A stretch of DNA of 64,000 nucleotides from contig JACKLO010000011.1 of NCBI GenBank assembly GCA_024235915.1, forward strand, positions 331,052 through 395,051, given 5' to 3'. The translations under genes and the position numbers were made by a program. This document shows, piece by piece, positions 1 through 8,740 of the stretch; the stretch's first letter is position 1; every line of letters begins with the position of its first letter. A model generated the notes under the pieces. The model was given only the letters and a program-made list of their open reading frames with translations, was not told the origin of the DNA and did no database searches. This stretch comes from Burkholderiaceae bacterium. GTDB lineage: Bacteria > Pseudomonadota > Gammaproteobacteria > Burkholderiales > Burkholderiaceae_C.

Positions 1-794
1 TCGAGCGCGTCGAACAGCGCAGACGACTGCAGCGGGTCGGTCAGCAGGCGCCAGAACGCAGCGAAGGTTCGGCCGGCATCGCTCTGGCCGATCACATCAA
101 TACCGGCGAACAATTGCTCCAGTACTTCGCCGCGGCTGCCGTCGTTCTCGACCAAGCTCTGGCGCAGGCTGCGGTTCAGCCGGTCGAAGTCATCCCGCAC
201 GCGCCGGAAGTCTCCGGCCAGCTCGTCGGCCAGGCGGATCACTTCGCGTGCACGCTCCAGGGCGCGGTCAGGGGGGAGGGTATGCACGACGCCACCGCGC
301 AGCGCGGCGATCTCGCGGTCGATGCGGTCGCGTTCTGCCTGCAGTGTGGCAATGCGGCGCTCGGGCTGTGCGTCGGTTTCTTCGGCCAGCTTGGTGATCT
401 GGTCGATGACGGTGGCCAACCGGCTTTCAGTGGCCGAGGTCTTGGGTGCCAGCAACGAGCCTATGTAACGCAGCGCTGCAACCGCGTCCGCGCTGAGTTC
501 ATAGGTTTCCTCGGAAGCGCCGTCCGGTAGCCTTCGAACGAGCCAGCCTTGCCGGAGCCAGTCGGCGACATAGGCCTGAGCCGTCTGCGGCAGGTCTTCA
601 CCGGATTCGCGCAAAGCATCGAGCTCACGAGCGATGCGCTCGGTCAGGACTGACCCCGCCAGCACGGAGTCGCCTTCGAACAGTACGGCGCGCAACACCG
701 CAAGGATGGGTGCCGCCTTCAGCGCGGCCAGCAACTGCCACTGCGGCTGTTCGCGCAGGAGGCGAAGAGATGCGGCGATCCGGACGGCGTTCAT
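1..794 (-). CDS. jetA: Wadjet defence protein JetA (DUF3375), partial
   Basis: Translating the minus strand from the ATG at 794-792 gives 264 uninterrupted codons that run off the left edge. The protein starts MNAVRIAASLRLLREQ. It carries stretches characteristic of DUF3375: 'EDLPQTAQAYVADWL' near residue 70, 'ATESRLATVIDQITKLAEETD' split around residue 125-145, and 'SDAGRTFAAFWRLLTDP' near residue 245. DUF3375 is JetA, the kleisin-like subunit of the SMC-related JetABCD (Wadjet) complex, which cleaves closed circular plasmids. An AGGGA ribosome-binding site lies 9 nt before the ATG. JetA is normally first in a jetABCD operon, so jetB, jetC and the topoisomerase-VI-like nuclease jetD should lie beyond the edge. 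The identification is firm from memory of the family; completeness of the operon cannot be seen. Confidence 0.88.
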   Translation of the reverse strand, partial: MNAVRIAASLRLLREQPQWQLLAALKAAPILAVLRAVLFEGDSVLAGSVLTERIARELDALRESGEDLPQTAQAYVADWLRQGWLVRRLPDGASEETYELSADAVAALRYIGSLLAPKTSATESRLATVIDQITKLAEETDAQPERRIATLQAERDRIDREIAALRGGVVHTLPPDRALERAREVIRLADELAGDFRRVRDDFDRLNRSLRQSLVENDGSRGEVLEQLFAGIDVIGQSDAGRTFAAFWRLLTDPLQSSALFDAL

Positions 795-926
795 CGAACG
801 TTGTCCCTGCGGTGCAGGCGCCGGGCGGAAGCGATAGCTGCTGACATGATCGCCAAAGTGTGCCTGACCGCTCGCTCAGAATCCGAGCTACCCAGAGGAC
901 TGCCGAGGCTGATGCGCCCCCAAAAG

Positions 927-2030
927 CTATGAATCCTCACCCAGAAGACGGGCAGCCTTGCTTTCGAGCGAAGAAGCGGTCCGAAAGTAGCCAACGACCG
1001 TGGCCACGGAAGCGTGGCCGGTCAACGCCATCGTCTCGCCGATGGGAATGTTTTGGCGTGCTGCCTCTGTGACGAAGCCTGATCGGACCGAGTGCGCCGA
1101 AAAATCGTCGGGCAAGCCCGCTGCCGCGGCTCGCGCCTTGACGATGTCGCGTACGGCGGCAGGGGCGAGCGGCTCGGCGACGCGATCGCCGCGCCGGATG
1201 CGCCGGAAGATCGGGCCGGCGGTGATGCCGCTTTGACTGAGCCACGCCTCGAGCGCGTCGGCGGCCCTGCCGACCAGAGGCTTGGCGCTGTCCTCCCTCT
1301 CGCTTCCCGCCTGATTGGTCTTTGTCCGGAACAGGTTGAAGACATAGGCGCGCTCGCCCACTTTGCGGACGTTCTCCAGCGTGGCATCGGTGACTTCAGA
1401 TCTGCGTCTGCCGCCGCTGGACCATGCGAAGAGCAGGAGGGCTCGATCGCGCACCCCGCGGAGCGACTCGTCGCAAGTGGCGAGAAGGGCTTCCAGTGGC
1501 TCCTTCGTCAACGCGGCCTTTTTGTCCTGCCTGACGCCGCGCTTGGCGTAGGCACGCCGGGTCTTGGAGATCAACTCGCGGACTTTGGGGTCCTGGCAGG
1601 GGTTCTGAGCCTGGTTGAGCTGATGCACCTTCGACAGGACGCTCAGCCGGTGTGTGATGGTGGCCAGCGCAGGTGGGCCGAGCGCAGTCTTGAAGCCGCC
1701 CTGAACCAGAGCATGGTCGATCGACTCCGGGAGTTCGGAGCCTAGGCCAGCCTGCGTCTTGCGCTCGGCGTGGTCCACGATGAACTGGATGACCGCCGGA
1801 ACAGGAACGGGCAGGGCGATGGGCTTCGCATAGCGCATCCCGAACCATGCGGCCCAGTACCGAAGCGCCGCTCGGTAGCTGCGGACGGTGTTTTCGGACT
1901 CGCCCTCGGCAACAAGCGCGCGGACGGCGTCCTCGGCCATCGGCCCAAGCTGCTCGGGATCCAGGGGCGCGACGCCGGTGGATCTCGCGGCCAGCGGGGC
2001 CAGTTCCAGCTTTGGGCTACGGTTGATCAT
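927..2030 (-). CDS. tnpS: Tyrosine recombinase, TnpS-like cointegrate resolvase
   Basis: A 367-residue phage-integrase-fold recombinase. The N-terminal SAM-like core-binding domain covers roughly residues 30-165 and the catalytic domain residues 175-360. Visible catalytic residues are an Arg in GGRRRSE (about 208-210), Lys237 in RTKTN, the HxxR box H313-R316, His339 in TGHA and the nucleophile Tyr348 in GYFR. It is divergent from a KfrA_N/coiled-coil gene. That is the arrangement of tnpS and tnpT, which resolve cointegrates at a site between them in Tn4651-like Tn3-family transposons. No tnpA transposase is seen, so this is either a relic or a captured resolution module. A plain island integrase is the alternative. 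The gene lies 132 bp upstream of jetA on the same strand. Confidence 0.8.
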   Translation of the reverse strand: MINRSPKLELAPLAARSTGVAPLDPEQLGPMAEDAVRALVAEGESENTVRSYRAALRYWAAWFGMRYAKPIALPVPVPAVIQFIVDHAERKTQAGLGSELPESIDHALVQGGFKTALGPPALATITHRLSVLSKVHQLNQAQNPCQDPKVRELISKTRRAYAKRGVRQDKKAALTKEPLEALLATCDESLRGVRDRALLLFAWSSGGRRRSEVTDATLENVRKVGERAYVFNLFRTKTNQAGSEREDSAKPLVGRAADALEAWLSQSGITAGPIFRRIRRGDRVAEPLAPAAVRDIVKARAAAAGLPDDFSAHSVRSGFVTEAARQNIPIGETMALTGHASVATVVGYFRTASSLESKAARLLGEDS

Positions 2031-2160
2031 CTCAAGTGGTGTTGTGTATCAAACATGCTATGTATGATGTAGTACGCAAATCTACTATTAGTCCCGGTAA
2101 GTATCTATTATCGTGACTAGAATAGGGCGACGCAACTCGTAGAACACCGGAGACCAACGG
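2031..2160. promoter_or_regulatory. Divergent promoter / candidate resolution site
   Basis: This 130-bp spacer between the recombinase and KfrA-like genes is clearly more AT-rich than its surroundings. It contains an imperfect inverted repeat, CTATTAGTC at 2085-2093 against GACTAGAATAG at 2115-2125, and a shorter one, GTAG at 2070-2073 against CTAC at 2083-2086. In the TnpS/TnpT system the resolution core lies between the two genes, so this spacer is where it would be. The repeat is seen directly; the recombination function is inferred. Confidence 0.45.
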
Positions 2161-3150
2161 ATGCCTCGTGGAATCACCGAAAACGACGTCTGGACGGCCT
2201 GCGACGCCCTCCTGGTCAGCGGCTCACGCCCAACCATCGAACGGGTCCGCCACCATCTGGGCCGCGGCTCGCCCAACACGGTTGGCCCCCACCTGGACAC
2301 TTGGTTCAAGGGCCTTGGCGCACGGATTCAGGATCCGGCCGCGTTCGCCGCGCCCAGCGGCGTGCCCGATCCTGTGCACGCGGCCGCCTCGCAACTCTGG
2401 GAGGTAGCGCAAGCCGAGGCGCGGCGCGACACTGAGCAGCGTGTTACTCAGGGGATGGCCGAAGCCGAAGCGCGCGCTCTGGCAAGTGAGACCCGCGCTC
2501 AACAATCTGAGGCCGCTCTTCAGGCCTCAGCGATGGCGGCGCAGCGTGCGCAGGAAGAACTCACCCGGGCTGCCGGCGCCCTTGAGGAAGCTCTACGCAA
2601 CCATGCAGCAGAGAAAGCGCGCGTTGATGAGGTTCGTACCGCTTTGGCAGCCACCCATCTGCGGATTCAACAGCTAGAGGCTGAACTGGCCTCCCAGCGC
2701 GCCGAAGCTGCTCAACAGGTGGCTGCAGCCCTTGAGCGCGCCGACGCCGCGGATCGCAGAGTCGCCATGGAACTGGAGCGCGAGCGCTCCGCCCGTGCAA
2801 AGGCAGAGCGTGCTGTGGAAGGGTGGGCCGCTAAAGCCGATGCTGCGCGGCGCGAGACTGTCACAGCCACGGATGAACTCCAGCGCAAGCTGGACGCAGC
2901 GCATATGCGGGAGATGCAGCTTCAGGCCCAGCTCGCCTCAGCCACGGCAGACCTCGCCCTCGAGCGTACCTTGCGCCAGGACGCCCAGGGTGCGGCCCAA
3001 GCGCAGGAGGCCAATGCCCGAGCTGCTCGTGATCAAACTTCTATGCTTCACGAAACACTTGAACGACTGACAGCGACGCTGGCAACCAGCCGATCGTCCC
3101 CACCCAAGTCGGCCGTGCCTCGCAAGCGCTCGGCTCGGAAGGCCGTTTGA
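2161..3150 (+). CDS. tnpT: KfrA_N-domain coiled-coil DNA-binding protein, TnpT-like
   Basis: A 329-residue protein. Residues about 1-55 match the KfrA N-terminal helix-turn-helix (ITENDVWTACDALL, then RVRHHLGRGSPNTV). Residues about 85-305 are a long Ala/Glu/Arg-rich coiled coil, and the C-terminal 25 residues are basic (PRKRSARKAV). TnpT of Tn4651 is an auxiliary DNA-binding protein that helps TnpS recombine the resolution site, and the divergent partner here is a tyrosine recombinase. Without that partner it would be annotated as a plasmid KfrA-like protein. A second, broken copy of its 3' half lies at 10407-10815, on the other side of the CBASS operon. Confidence 0.78.
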   Translation: MPRGITENDVWTACDALLVSGSRPTIERVRHHLGRGSPNTVGPHLDTWFKGLGARIQDPAAFAAPSGVPDPVHAAASQLWEVAQAEARRDTEQRVTQGMAEAEARALASETRAQQSEAALQASAMAAQRAQEELTRAAGALEEALRNHAAEKARVDEVRTALAATHLRIQQLEAELASQRAEAAQQVAAALERADAADRRVAMELERERSARAKAERAVEGWAAKADAARRETVTATDELQRKLDAAHMREMQLQAQLASATADLALERTLRQDAQGAAQAQEANARAARDQTSMLHETLERLTATLATSRSSPPKSAVPRKRSARKAV

Positions 3151-3465
3151 GACTGAAAAGTGGACCTTTGTCGGGCACTCGCGTTTGGCTGCTCTTGGAA
3201 GAAGCGGACGAGCGCGTCATTGGAGAATCGACCGGCCGCTTCTCTCAGCCGCCAAGAGTCAATGAGCCGCGTCTGGCAATGGGCAGCTGTCCGCTAGGCA
3301 AGTCGGATGCGGCCACAGCTACGGCACCTGTGCCGCCACCAAGATTGAGTAGCCCGATTTGGCTTCACTATTGGCTGCTCGCCCCGACCTTCGCTACACC
3401 TTCTGTGGTCTCTGTCAAGAAGGCGAGCGGAAGTGACAGAAGTTCTTGGCTGAGCCTCTCCGGAG
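3151..3465. other. Gene-free spacer between tnpT and cap3
   Basis: These 315 bp lie between two convergent stop codons. Open frames on either strand show no recognisable domain and no ribosome-binding site. There is no clear hairpin followed by a T run. It probably marks the junction between the transposon-like module and the CBASS cassette. Confidence 0.5.
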
Positions 3466-3960
3466 CTACTGCGGGGTGTCAAGCAGCCTCTGGGCCAATC
3501 GCAACTCGCGGCCGTTGTCGACCCAAACTTTCAGCCCTGCCGGCAGGGGTATCGTGCCGACGATGGCGAACACGACTCCGCTTACCTGCGAAGCTGCGGC
3601 CCGGGCGTGGTCGCGCGCGAGTGCTCGGTCCTCCGACGATGGCGCTGGCGAGCTCTCAGGATGGGTGTGCCAAAGGCCAACGCAATGCAGGCCTCGGTCG
3701 AACATCGTCCGTCGCTCCAGCTCCGCAGCCGCTGTGTCGAATCGAACCCTGGCGCGCGTAGCCAAGGTCGGCTTGAGCACCGTCGCTGTGTCGACAAGCA
3801 CACGAGCGGAGGTCAGGTCTCTTGTATAGAGCTGGCCGACCGATTCCTTGCTCCAGCGGTGGTTCTGAGCCCTCTCGCCGAGTGTTCGCAACACCTCCGC
3901 GGAGAACTCGAGAGTCCAAGTGGCGTCAGGTAGGCGAAACGAAGCGCTCGTCGAATTCAT
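3466..3960 (-). CDS. cap3: CBASS Cap3, JAB/JAMM isopeptidase
   Basis: A 164-residue JAB/MPN-fold peptidase and the last gene of the CBASS operon. The JAMM zinc centre is visible as Glu39 (KESVGQLY) and H98-T-H100-P ... S108-x2-D111. Cap3 removes the bond that Cap2 forms between the C-terminus of the CD-NTase and target proteins, so it counteracts cyclase priming in type II CBASS. The chosen ATG (3960-3958) overlaps the Cap2 stop by 4 nt (ATGA), which indicates translational coupling. A longer open frame upstream is only the Cap2 gene read in another frame. The length is normal for the family. Confidence 0.9.
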   Translation of the reverse strand: MNSTSASFRLPDATWTLEFSAEVLRTLGERAQNHRWSKESVGQLYTRDLTSARVLVDTATVLKPTLATRARVRFDTAAAELERRTMFDRGLHCVGLWHTHPESSPAPSSEDRALARDHARAAASQVSGVVFAIVGTIPLPAGLKVWVDNGRELRLAQRLLDTPQ

Positions 3961-5759
3961 TCTCTGCCCAGTATCTCCGCCAAGTCTCGGCTGGTCATGA
4001 CGCAGTCGGACCTCGAGGAAGAAACGGGCACTATGGGGCGCGTAGCGACCGGTACAGGTAGACCCTGGAAGAAGGCGCTCGACCGGACCCACGACCACAC
4101 GGTAGAGGTCTGCTTCAAGTCGTCGAGCACTGCGATGACTCGCTCGGCGCCGAACGCGGCGACAAGCTCGATATCGGCGGCACCGTACGGGTGAAACCCG
4201 GCAGAACACGCCGGCAACTGGATACGGGTGTCTCCGGCCGACAGGTCGCTGGCGTTCACCAACTCGTCCGCAGGGTCCTCAGCGGGCCAAGGTACCTCGG
4301 GCTGCGACAACACCACGTGGCCGGCACTGCACAGCGGCTCTGTCCACGCATGAACGACAGGGCAATCGCCCAAGAGTCCTTGGCGCGTGTGCGCGATGAA
4401 CGAGCGCACCGAGGACTCGGCCGTGCAGTCAACTACCAGGTCGTACAGGCCCGGCTTGCAGTGCTTCGCCATCCACGCTGCGGCCTCGGCCAGGACGCCG
4501 GTGACTGTGACTCCCGGTACCTCTCGGTTCAAGCGCCGAGCCAAGCCTGCGGCCTTGCCTTGGCCAATCTCATCGATTCCGAGTTTGTGGCGGCTGGTGT
4601 TCTCCGGCCCCATCAGTTGGGCGTCGACGATGTCGACATGTCCGATTCCAGCGCGCACCAACGCGCTGACCAGCGGGCTGCCCAGCGAACCTGCGCCCAG
4701 GAAGAGAACGCGCTTCTGGCGCCTAGCCTCAACTACTTCGAGTTGATGGTCTCGGGCCAGCGCCCAATTCGGGTCGACGCGCGTGACGTCAACAGGTTCG
4801 ATGCTGGGTGGCGAGAGCAGTGGCGTAGCTGAGCCAAAGAGTTGGTACCCATACATCACGCCATCTTGGTCCAGAACCACCAGCAGCGGCCGCTGCCCAG
4901 GCGGTGCTTCCTGACTCTCGCGCCGCTGCTTCTTCTTGCGCTTGCGCGAGTGGGGCTGCGGGTCGTCTTTCCAGCCCACTGGTTGAAGCCAACCTGCCAC
5001 CGAACACTCGTGGTCGGTGAGCCGCCCAACGAGGGCGTCGAGCGCTTCGAAGGACGTCGGCCAATTCGGCGGCGTCCACGGTTCATCCGACGCCATCCGA
5101 ACAAACAAGACGTTCCCGCGCACCATCGTTGCATCGGCCCATCGATGCCGCGTCGCGGTTTCATGCGGGTCCGCGGACCGGTCGGCGGCGACCTGCAGCG
5201 AGTAGTGCCGGTGCTTGGCGCCGGCCGGCACATACGCCGCCAGCGTGCCCATCGCCCATCGGTCCAGCTCACGCACATCGACGTACGTGCGCGCAGGCAC
5301 CGGTCGACGGTCTGGGGCCTTCCTCCTAGCGATGCAGTGTTGTGCCCAGTAAGACGCCCGCTCGGCTTGGAACTGCTGCTCCACCCAGCCTTGGTCGACC
5401 GCCGGCCCGAGAAGTTGTTCTTTGAGCGTGGCCAGCGCGCGCACGACGGCCGACACGGGGTCGTCATAGTCGTTCGGGATGGAGTGCAGGCCCAAGCAGA
5501 CGTGGCCGTCGGCTTCTACGTGCGGCACACGCAGGAAGTAGCTGCGGTCGACGAAGAGTTCGCAGGTACTTGTCGGGAAATCAGGCGGCAACGCGACCCG
5601 CACTGTGCGCACTGGCAGGGTGTCGTCCTGCAGGTCGATGTCCCACGCGAACCCTTGCTCGGGGCGCAGGCGCCGGTCGCGCTTCGCCCAGGTCGAGCCG
5701 CTGCCGTCGAGCCACTCCTCGACGCGCGCGGTGGCGGTCTCGAAGGGGCTTCGTTTCAT
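3957..5759 (-). CDS. cap2: CBASS Cap2, E2-E1 ubiquitin-transferase-like fusion
   Basis: A 600-residue fusion. The N-terminal E2-like domain has its catalytic Cys88 in GHVCLGL. The C-terminal ThiF/E1 adenylation domain starts near residue 345 with the nucleotide-binding loop GAGSLGS (355-361), followed by the ThiF-like pattern GPENTSRHKLG. Cys477 in WTEPLCSAG is the likely E1 thioester cysteine. Between the domains lies a basic linker (SRKRKKKQRR, about 271-280). Cap2 conjugates the CD-NTase C-terminus to targets and primes cyclic-nucleotide synthesis. The gene starts 8 bp after the cyclase stop and overlaps cap3, matching the cdn-cap2-cap3 core of type II (long) CBASS. Confidence 0.92.
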   Translation of the reverse strand: MKRSPFETATARVEEWLDGSGSTWAKRDRRLRPEQGFAWDIDLQDDTLPVRTVRVALPPDFPTSTCELFVDRSYFLRVPHVEADGHVCLGLHSIPNDYDDPVSAVVRALATLKEQLLGPAVDQGWVEQQFQAERASYWAQHCIARRKAPDRRPVPARTYVDVRELDRWAMGTLAAYVPAGAKHRHYSLQVAADRSADPHETATRHRWADATMVRGNVLFVRMASDEPWTPPNWPTSFEALDALVGRLTDHECSVAGWLQPVGWKDDPQPHSRKRKKKQRRESQEAPPGQRPLLVVLDQDGVMYGYQLFGSATPLLSPPSIEPVDVTRVDPNWALARDHQLEVVEARRQKRVLFLGAGSLGSPLVSALVRAGIGHVDIVDAQLMGPENTSRHKLGIDEIGQGKAAGLARRLNREVPGVTVTGVLAEAAAWMAKHCKPGLYDLVVDCTAESSVRSFIAHTRQGLLGDCPVVHAWTEPLCSAGHVVLSQPEVPWPAEDPADELVNASDLSAGDTRIQLPACSAGFHPYGAADIELVAAFGAERVIAVLDDLKQTSTVWSWVRSSAFFQGLPVPVATRPIVPVSSSRSDCVMTSRDLAEILGRE

Positions 5760-5767
5760 GTAGACAA

Positions 5768-6979
5768 TCAGCCCAGCGTGTTCGACGAACCTACCTTGAC
5801 CGGCCGGTCGGGGTTGGTCTTGGCCAGGCCCATCGCGCTGCCAATCAGGCCATCGAGGACATTTGCCTTGGGCCTGCTGGCCTTCCAGGCCTCTACGCCC
5901 GCCGTGCCGAACACGCCGCGAACCTTGTCTTCGCTCGGCACGCGGGCGCTCTGGTACAGGAGCGCTTCCAGGTCAGCCTCGAGCTTCCCATGCCAGCGCA
6001 TGAACTCTGCCCGGCGCGCGCCGCCGTCGGCGTTCCACTTGTCGGCAAAGTTCTCGCTTGCGAGTTTGGGATTTTCGACGCGCCACCCGTCGACCCCGCG
6101 CTCGATGTACTTCGGCATTGCCTCGACAAGTGCCAGCACGACTTCGATGGGCGATTTGAACTCGCCGCTGCGGTAGGCCAGCAGGTCGGCGTAGGCGGTC
6201 GTCGCCAGCGTGACGATGATGACCGAGATGGGCATCGCTTCGCGCTTCTTCTCGTCGGCGCCCCAGTAGAGCGTGTCGCGGTGCAACTTCATGAGCTGCA
6301 CTGCGCGACGGAGGATGTCGTCGAGGCCAACACGAGCGTCCGGCAGCGGCGCCACTGTGGTACGGGCCTCCACCAGAGACTTCAGAACCAACGTCTGGAA
6401 GGGGAACCGCTTCGCGGCATGCGAGCAGAACCACTCGGCAAACTCCTCGGGGTTCGACGGCGCCCACCTCGTGTCTGGGTCGCGCACCGACAAGCTCGAC
6501 CCCGCGCGCCGCGTCTGGTCGTTCACGGCGGGCGTGACGTCGAAGTAGTAGGCCTTGCCGGGGTACTGCAAGCGCCAGCAGCGGCGCTTCGGCTCGGGGA
6601 TGCCCGTCACCGATTCATTGCCTTCAAGCGCCTTGCCGAAGGCGGTGAACATCACCTCGGGGTCCGGCGAGTTGTACTTCGGGCCCGACAGCTTCACCAC
6701 CACGTCGAGGTCGAACTTCACCGGGTAGCGCTGGCTGATGGTCGTCTGCGTGCGCATCGACCCCTGCGGGAAGATTTCCACGTCGTGGCGCGGGATGCTG
6801 AGCTTGCTGGCAATGTTGTCCGCCAGCTTCTCGTAGTCAGCCTCGGCCTTGGCGCGTTCGGCTTCATCGAGCTCCAGGCGGCGCAACAGGTTGGCGATGA
6901 GCTCTTCCCACTGCTGGGCTTCGCTGCGCGCGGTCAGGGACTCGATGACGCGTTTGGAAAGGGTAGGGTTGGTGCTCAT
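5768..6979 (-). CDS. cdn: CBASS CD-NTase (cyclic oligonucleotide synthase)
   Basis: A 403-residue DncV/OAS-like nucleotidyltransferase. The active site is visible: G73-S74 in FPQGSMR, then the metal-binding pair D90-x-D92 in KFDLDVVV, and the third acid D147 in YYFDVTP. The C-terminus (VKVGSSNTLG) is short and flexible and ends in Gly, as expected for a Cap2 conjugation substrate. The ATG at 6979-6977 has a GAGG about 5 nt upstream and lies 10 bp after the HNH-SAVED stop. A longer open frame upstream belongs to another reading frame of the effector gene. The CD-NTase clade and cyclic product cannot be assigned from the sequence alone. Confidence 0.92.
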   Translation of the reverse strand: MSTNPTLSKRVIESLTARSEAQQWEELIANLLRRLELDEAERAKAEADYEKLADNIASKLSIPRHDVEIFPQGSMRTQTTISQRYPVKFDLDVVVKLSGPKYNSPDPEVMFTAFGKALEGNESVTGIPEPKRRCWRLQYPGKAYYFDVTPAVNDQTRRAGSSLSVRDPDTRWAPSNPEEFAEWFCSHAAKRFPFQTLVLKSLVEARTTVAPLPDARVGLDDILRRAVQLMKLHRDTLYWGADEKKREAMPISVIIVTLATTAYADLLAYRSGEFKSPIEVVLALVEAMPKYIERGVDGWRVENPKLASENFADKWNADGGARRAEFMRWHGKLEADLEALLYQSARVPSEDKVRGVFGTAGVEAWKASRPKANVLDGLIGSAMGLAKTNPDRPVKVGSSNTLG

Positions 6980-6989
6980 AGAACCTCGC

Positions 6990-8654
6990 TCAGGGCTGGA
7001 GGGACAGGGTTTGCGCCATCCCCGAGACGAGCTCACGGACTGATGTGGGGGTGATTTCGATGGTGGCGCGGTAGGCTGAGCTTGGACCTGCCATAGACTC
7101 GTGGCAGATGAACTCGGCGTGATGGCGAGCCTGGAGCTTCTGACCCACGACGACCACGGCAGACGCCGGCGCGCTGACGAATAGGTGCACCTTGCGCACG
7201 CGCCACTCTTCTTGCAGTTTGCGCATTGCGACGTCGACGGCCAGGCCGAACAACTGCAGGTCCTCGGGCTGCTGCATGCAGTCCTTGTCGAAGCTGGGGC
7301 CAACAACACGCAGCGCTGGCAGGGCGAGCCTGCCGTCAGCGACGCAGGCGGACGTCATGCGGTCGGCCTCAATGTCGGAAGTCAGCGCAACGACCAGGAT
7401 GGCCTCTGCCTGACCGGGCGCCTGGGTCTGCAGCACCTGCACGCTGAACTTGTCCAGCGGCGGCATCGGCAGGGTTCCGGGAGCCGGCCACGCCCAGCGA
7501 GTGCCGGGGCCAACCTTGTTGCGGTGGGGCTGGAAGAGCTGAGTGCCAGCGGTGTCGCCAAGGACGCGGCCAGCCAACAGCAGCACCGAGGTGCTGTGCA
7601 TCGGGAAGATGGCCAAGCGTGGCCGAGCAGCGCCCGTTCGGGTTCCGTTCAGGAGCGTTTGCAGCGCCGGCAGGTCCGACTTCATCTGCTGGAACAGCGA
7701 GCCCCAATAGGCCGCCGAGTGAACGTCGTGGTTCTGGCCGCCGGGGTAGAAGTACCGAGTTGGCTTGGCCTCCGTGCTGCGCAGGCCCACGCCCCACATC
7801 GCCTCGTGCGCGTCGTCCATGCTGAACTGGGCGGCCTGGCCAGCGATGTTGCCGACGACCGCGATGACTTCGGCGGGCTTGTGCTTCAACGTGTCGAGGA
7901 GGCGGGCGACCTCGGCGATGTTGTCCTCGCGCATCTTGCGCAGGACCTCCACCGTGTACTTCGACGGGTTCACCTTGTCGATGAGTCGATGGCACTCGTC
8001 ACACAACAGCATGAAGTTGCTGGGCTCGGAGGCCAGGAGCTTCGAGTCCTGGGGGTGCCCGCGCGGGCCGCTCGGCGACGCAGCGACGATATGTGCGAAG
8101 TAGCTGAACCGACCACGACCGCCTGTTGCGCCGTGGCGCTTGAGGTCGCGTCCGCAACCGGAGAACTGGCAACGCCAGCCCGCCAGATACGTCAGGTCAT
8201 CCTTGATGGCCTGGGTGACGTCGCCCTCGCGACCCGTCTCGTCGACCGAGCCCTTGAGCCACCGGTTCAACAAGGCTACGCTGGCCTTGGCGACCGTCAT
8301 GCTGTCCGGGTTGACCTCGGATGGAACAGCGGCGGTAGTGGCCCACAGCAAGCGCTTGCGCGTCAGCGGCTTTGCCGCTTCCAGCGCTTCGACGCCAAGC
8401 TCACCGCCGCACACGACCTCCCACGCTGCCGTCGCAGTTCGACGGTGCCGTACGGATACCGTGTGGGTGTTCGCGATGACCAGTACGTCGCCTTCGCCTT
8501 GGGCGAGTCGCCGGAACTCCTTCGCCAACTCCTCGTCATTGACGATGGGGGGCTCGACCGACGACGCTGCCACCAGTGTCCCCGCTTGACCGGCTACCGG
8601 CCGCGCGGGCGGGTGACTCGCGAGTGCGTACTGGAGTTCGAGAGAGGCTTCCAT
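6990..8654 (-). CDS. cap5: CBASS effector, HNH endonuclease-SAVED (Cap5 type), N-terminally extended
   Basis: A 554-residue protein placed first in the operon. The HNH nuclease sits at about residues 155-230: zinc cysteines C162/C167 and C218/C221, the catalytic AHIVAAS (H188), N213 and H222. The rest, about 270-554, is a SAVED-like sensor domain ending in the typical HLFVSAPASAVVVVGQ segment. SAVED domains bind cyclic oligonucleotides made by the CD-NTase and switch on DNA degradation. About 150 residues precede the HNH domain, which is longer than usual for Cap5. An internal start at Met119 is possible, but the upstream stretch reads like coding sequence. Confidence 0.87.
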   Translation of the reverse strand: MEASLELQYALASHPPARPVAGQAGTLVAASSVEPPIVNDEELAKEFRRLAQGEGDVLVIANTHTVSVRHRRTATAAWEVVCGGELGVEALEAAKPLTRKRLLWATTAAVPSEVNPDSMTVAKASVALLNRWLKGSVDETGREGDVTQAIKDDLTYLAGWRCQFSGCGRDLKRHGATGGRGRFSYFAHIVAASPSGPRGHPQDSKLLASEPSNFMLLCDECHRLIDKVNPSKYTVEVLRKMREDNIAEVARLLDTLKHKPAEVIAVVGNIAGQAAQFSMDDAHEAMWGVGLRSTEAKPTRYFYPGGQNHDVHSAAYWGSLFQQMKSDLPALQTLLNGTRTGAARPRLAIFPMHSTSVLLLAGRVLGDTAGTQLFQPHRNKVGPGTRWAWPAPGTLPMPPLDKFSVQVLQTQAPGQAEAILVVALTSDIEADRMTSACVADGRLALPALRVVGPSFDKDCMQQPEDLQLFGLAVDVAMRKLQEEWRVRKVHLFVSAPASAVVVVGQKLQARHHAEFICHESMAGPSSAYRATIEITPTSVRELVSGMAQTLSLQP

Positions 8655-8723
8655 GTGTTCGAGGCAAGTGTAGGCGGGAAGGCTGTGGATTTAACCAGGT
8701 ATAGGCTTTGAGCGGCAGTATAT

Positions 8724-8740
8724 ATCATCATTATGATGAT
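8724..8740. promoter_or_regulatory. CapW operator candidate, 17-bp palindrome
   Basis: A perfect inverted repeat, ATCATCAT and ATGATGAT around a single T, sits in the 139-bp spacer between the divergent CBASS operon and the WYL regulator gene. An outer pair (CAGTA at 8716-8720, TACTG at 8752-8756) and a second palindrome (CTACTGTAG, 8751-8759) surround it. CapW/BrxR-type WYL regulators bind inverted repeats in such spacers and repress the defence operon. The palindromes are seen directly; binding is inferred. Confidence 0.6.

Noticed and set aside
5768..7309. Longer 513-codon version of the CD-NTase
   Set aside because: The extra N-terminal part is the effector gene read in another frame. 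MSTNPTLSK at 6979 has a ribosome-binding site and fits the family.
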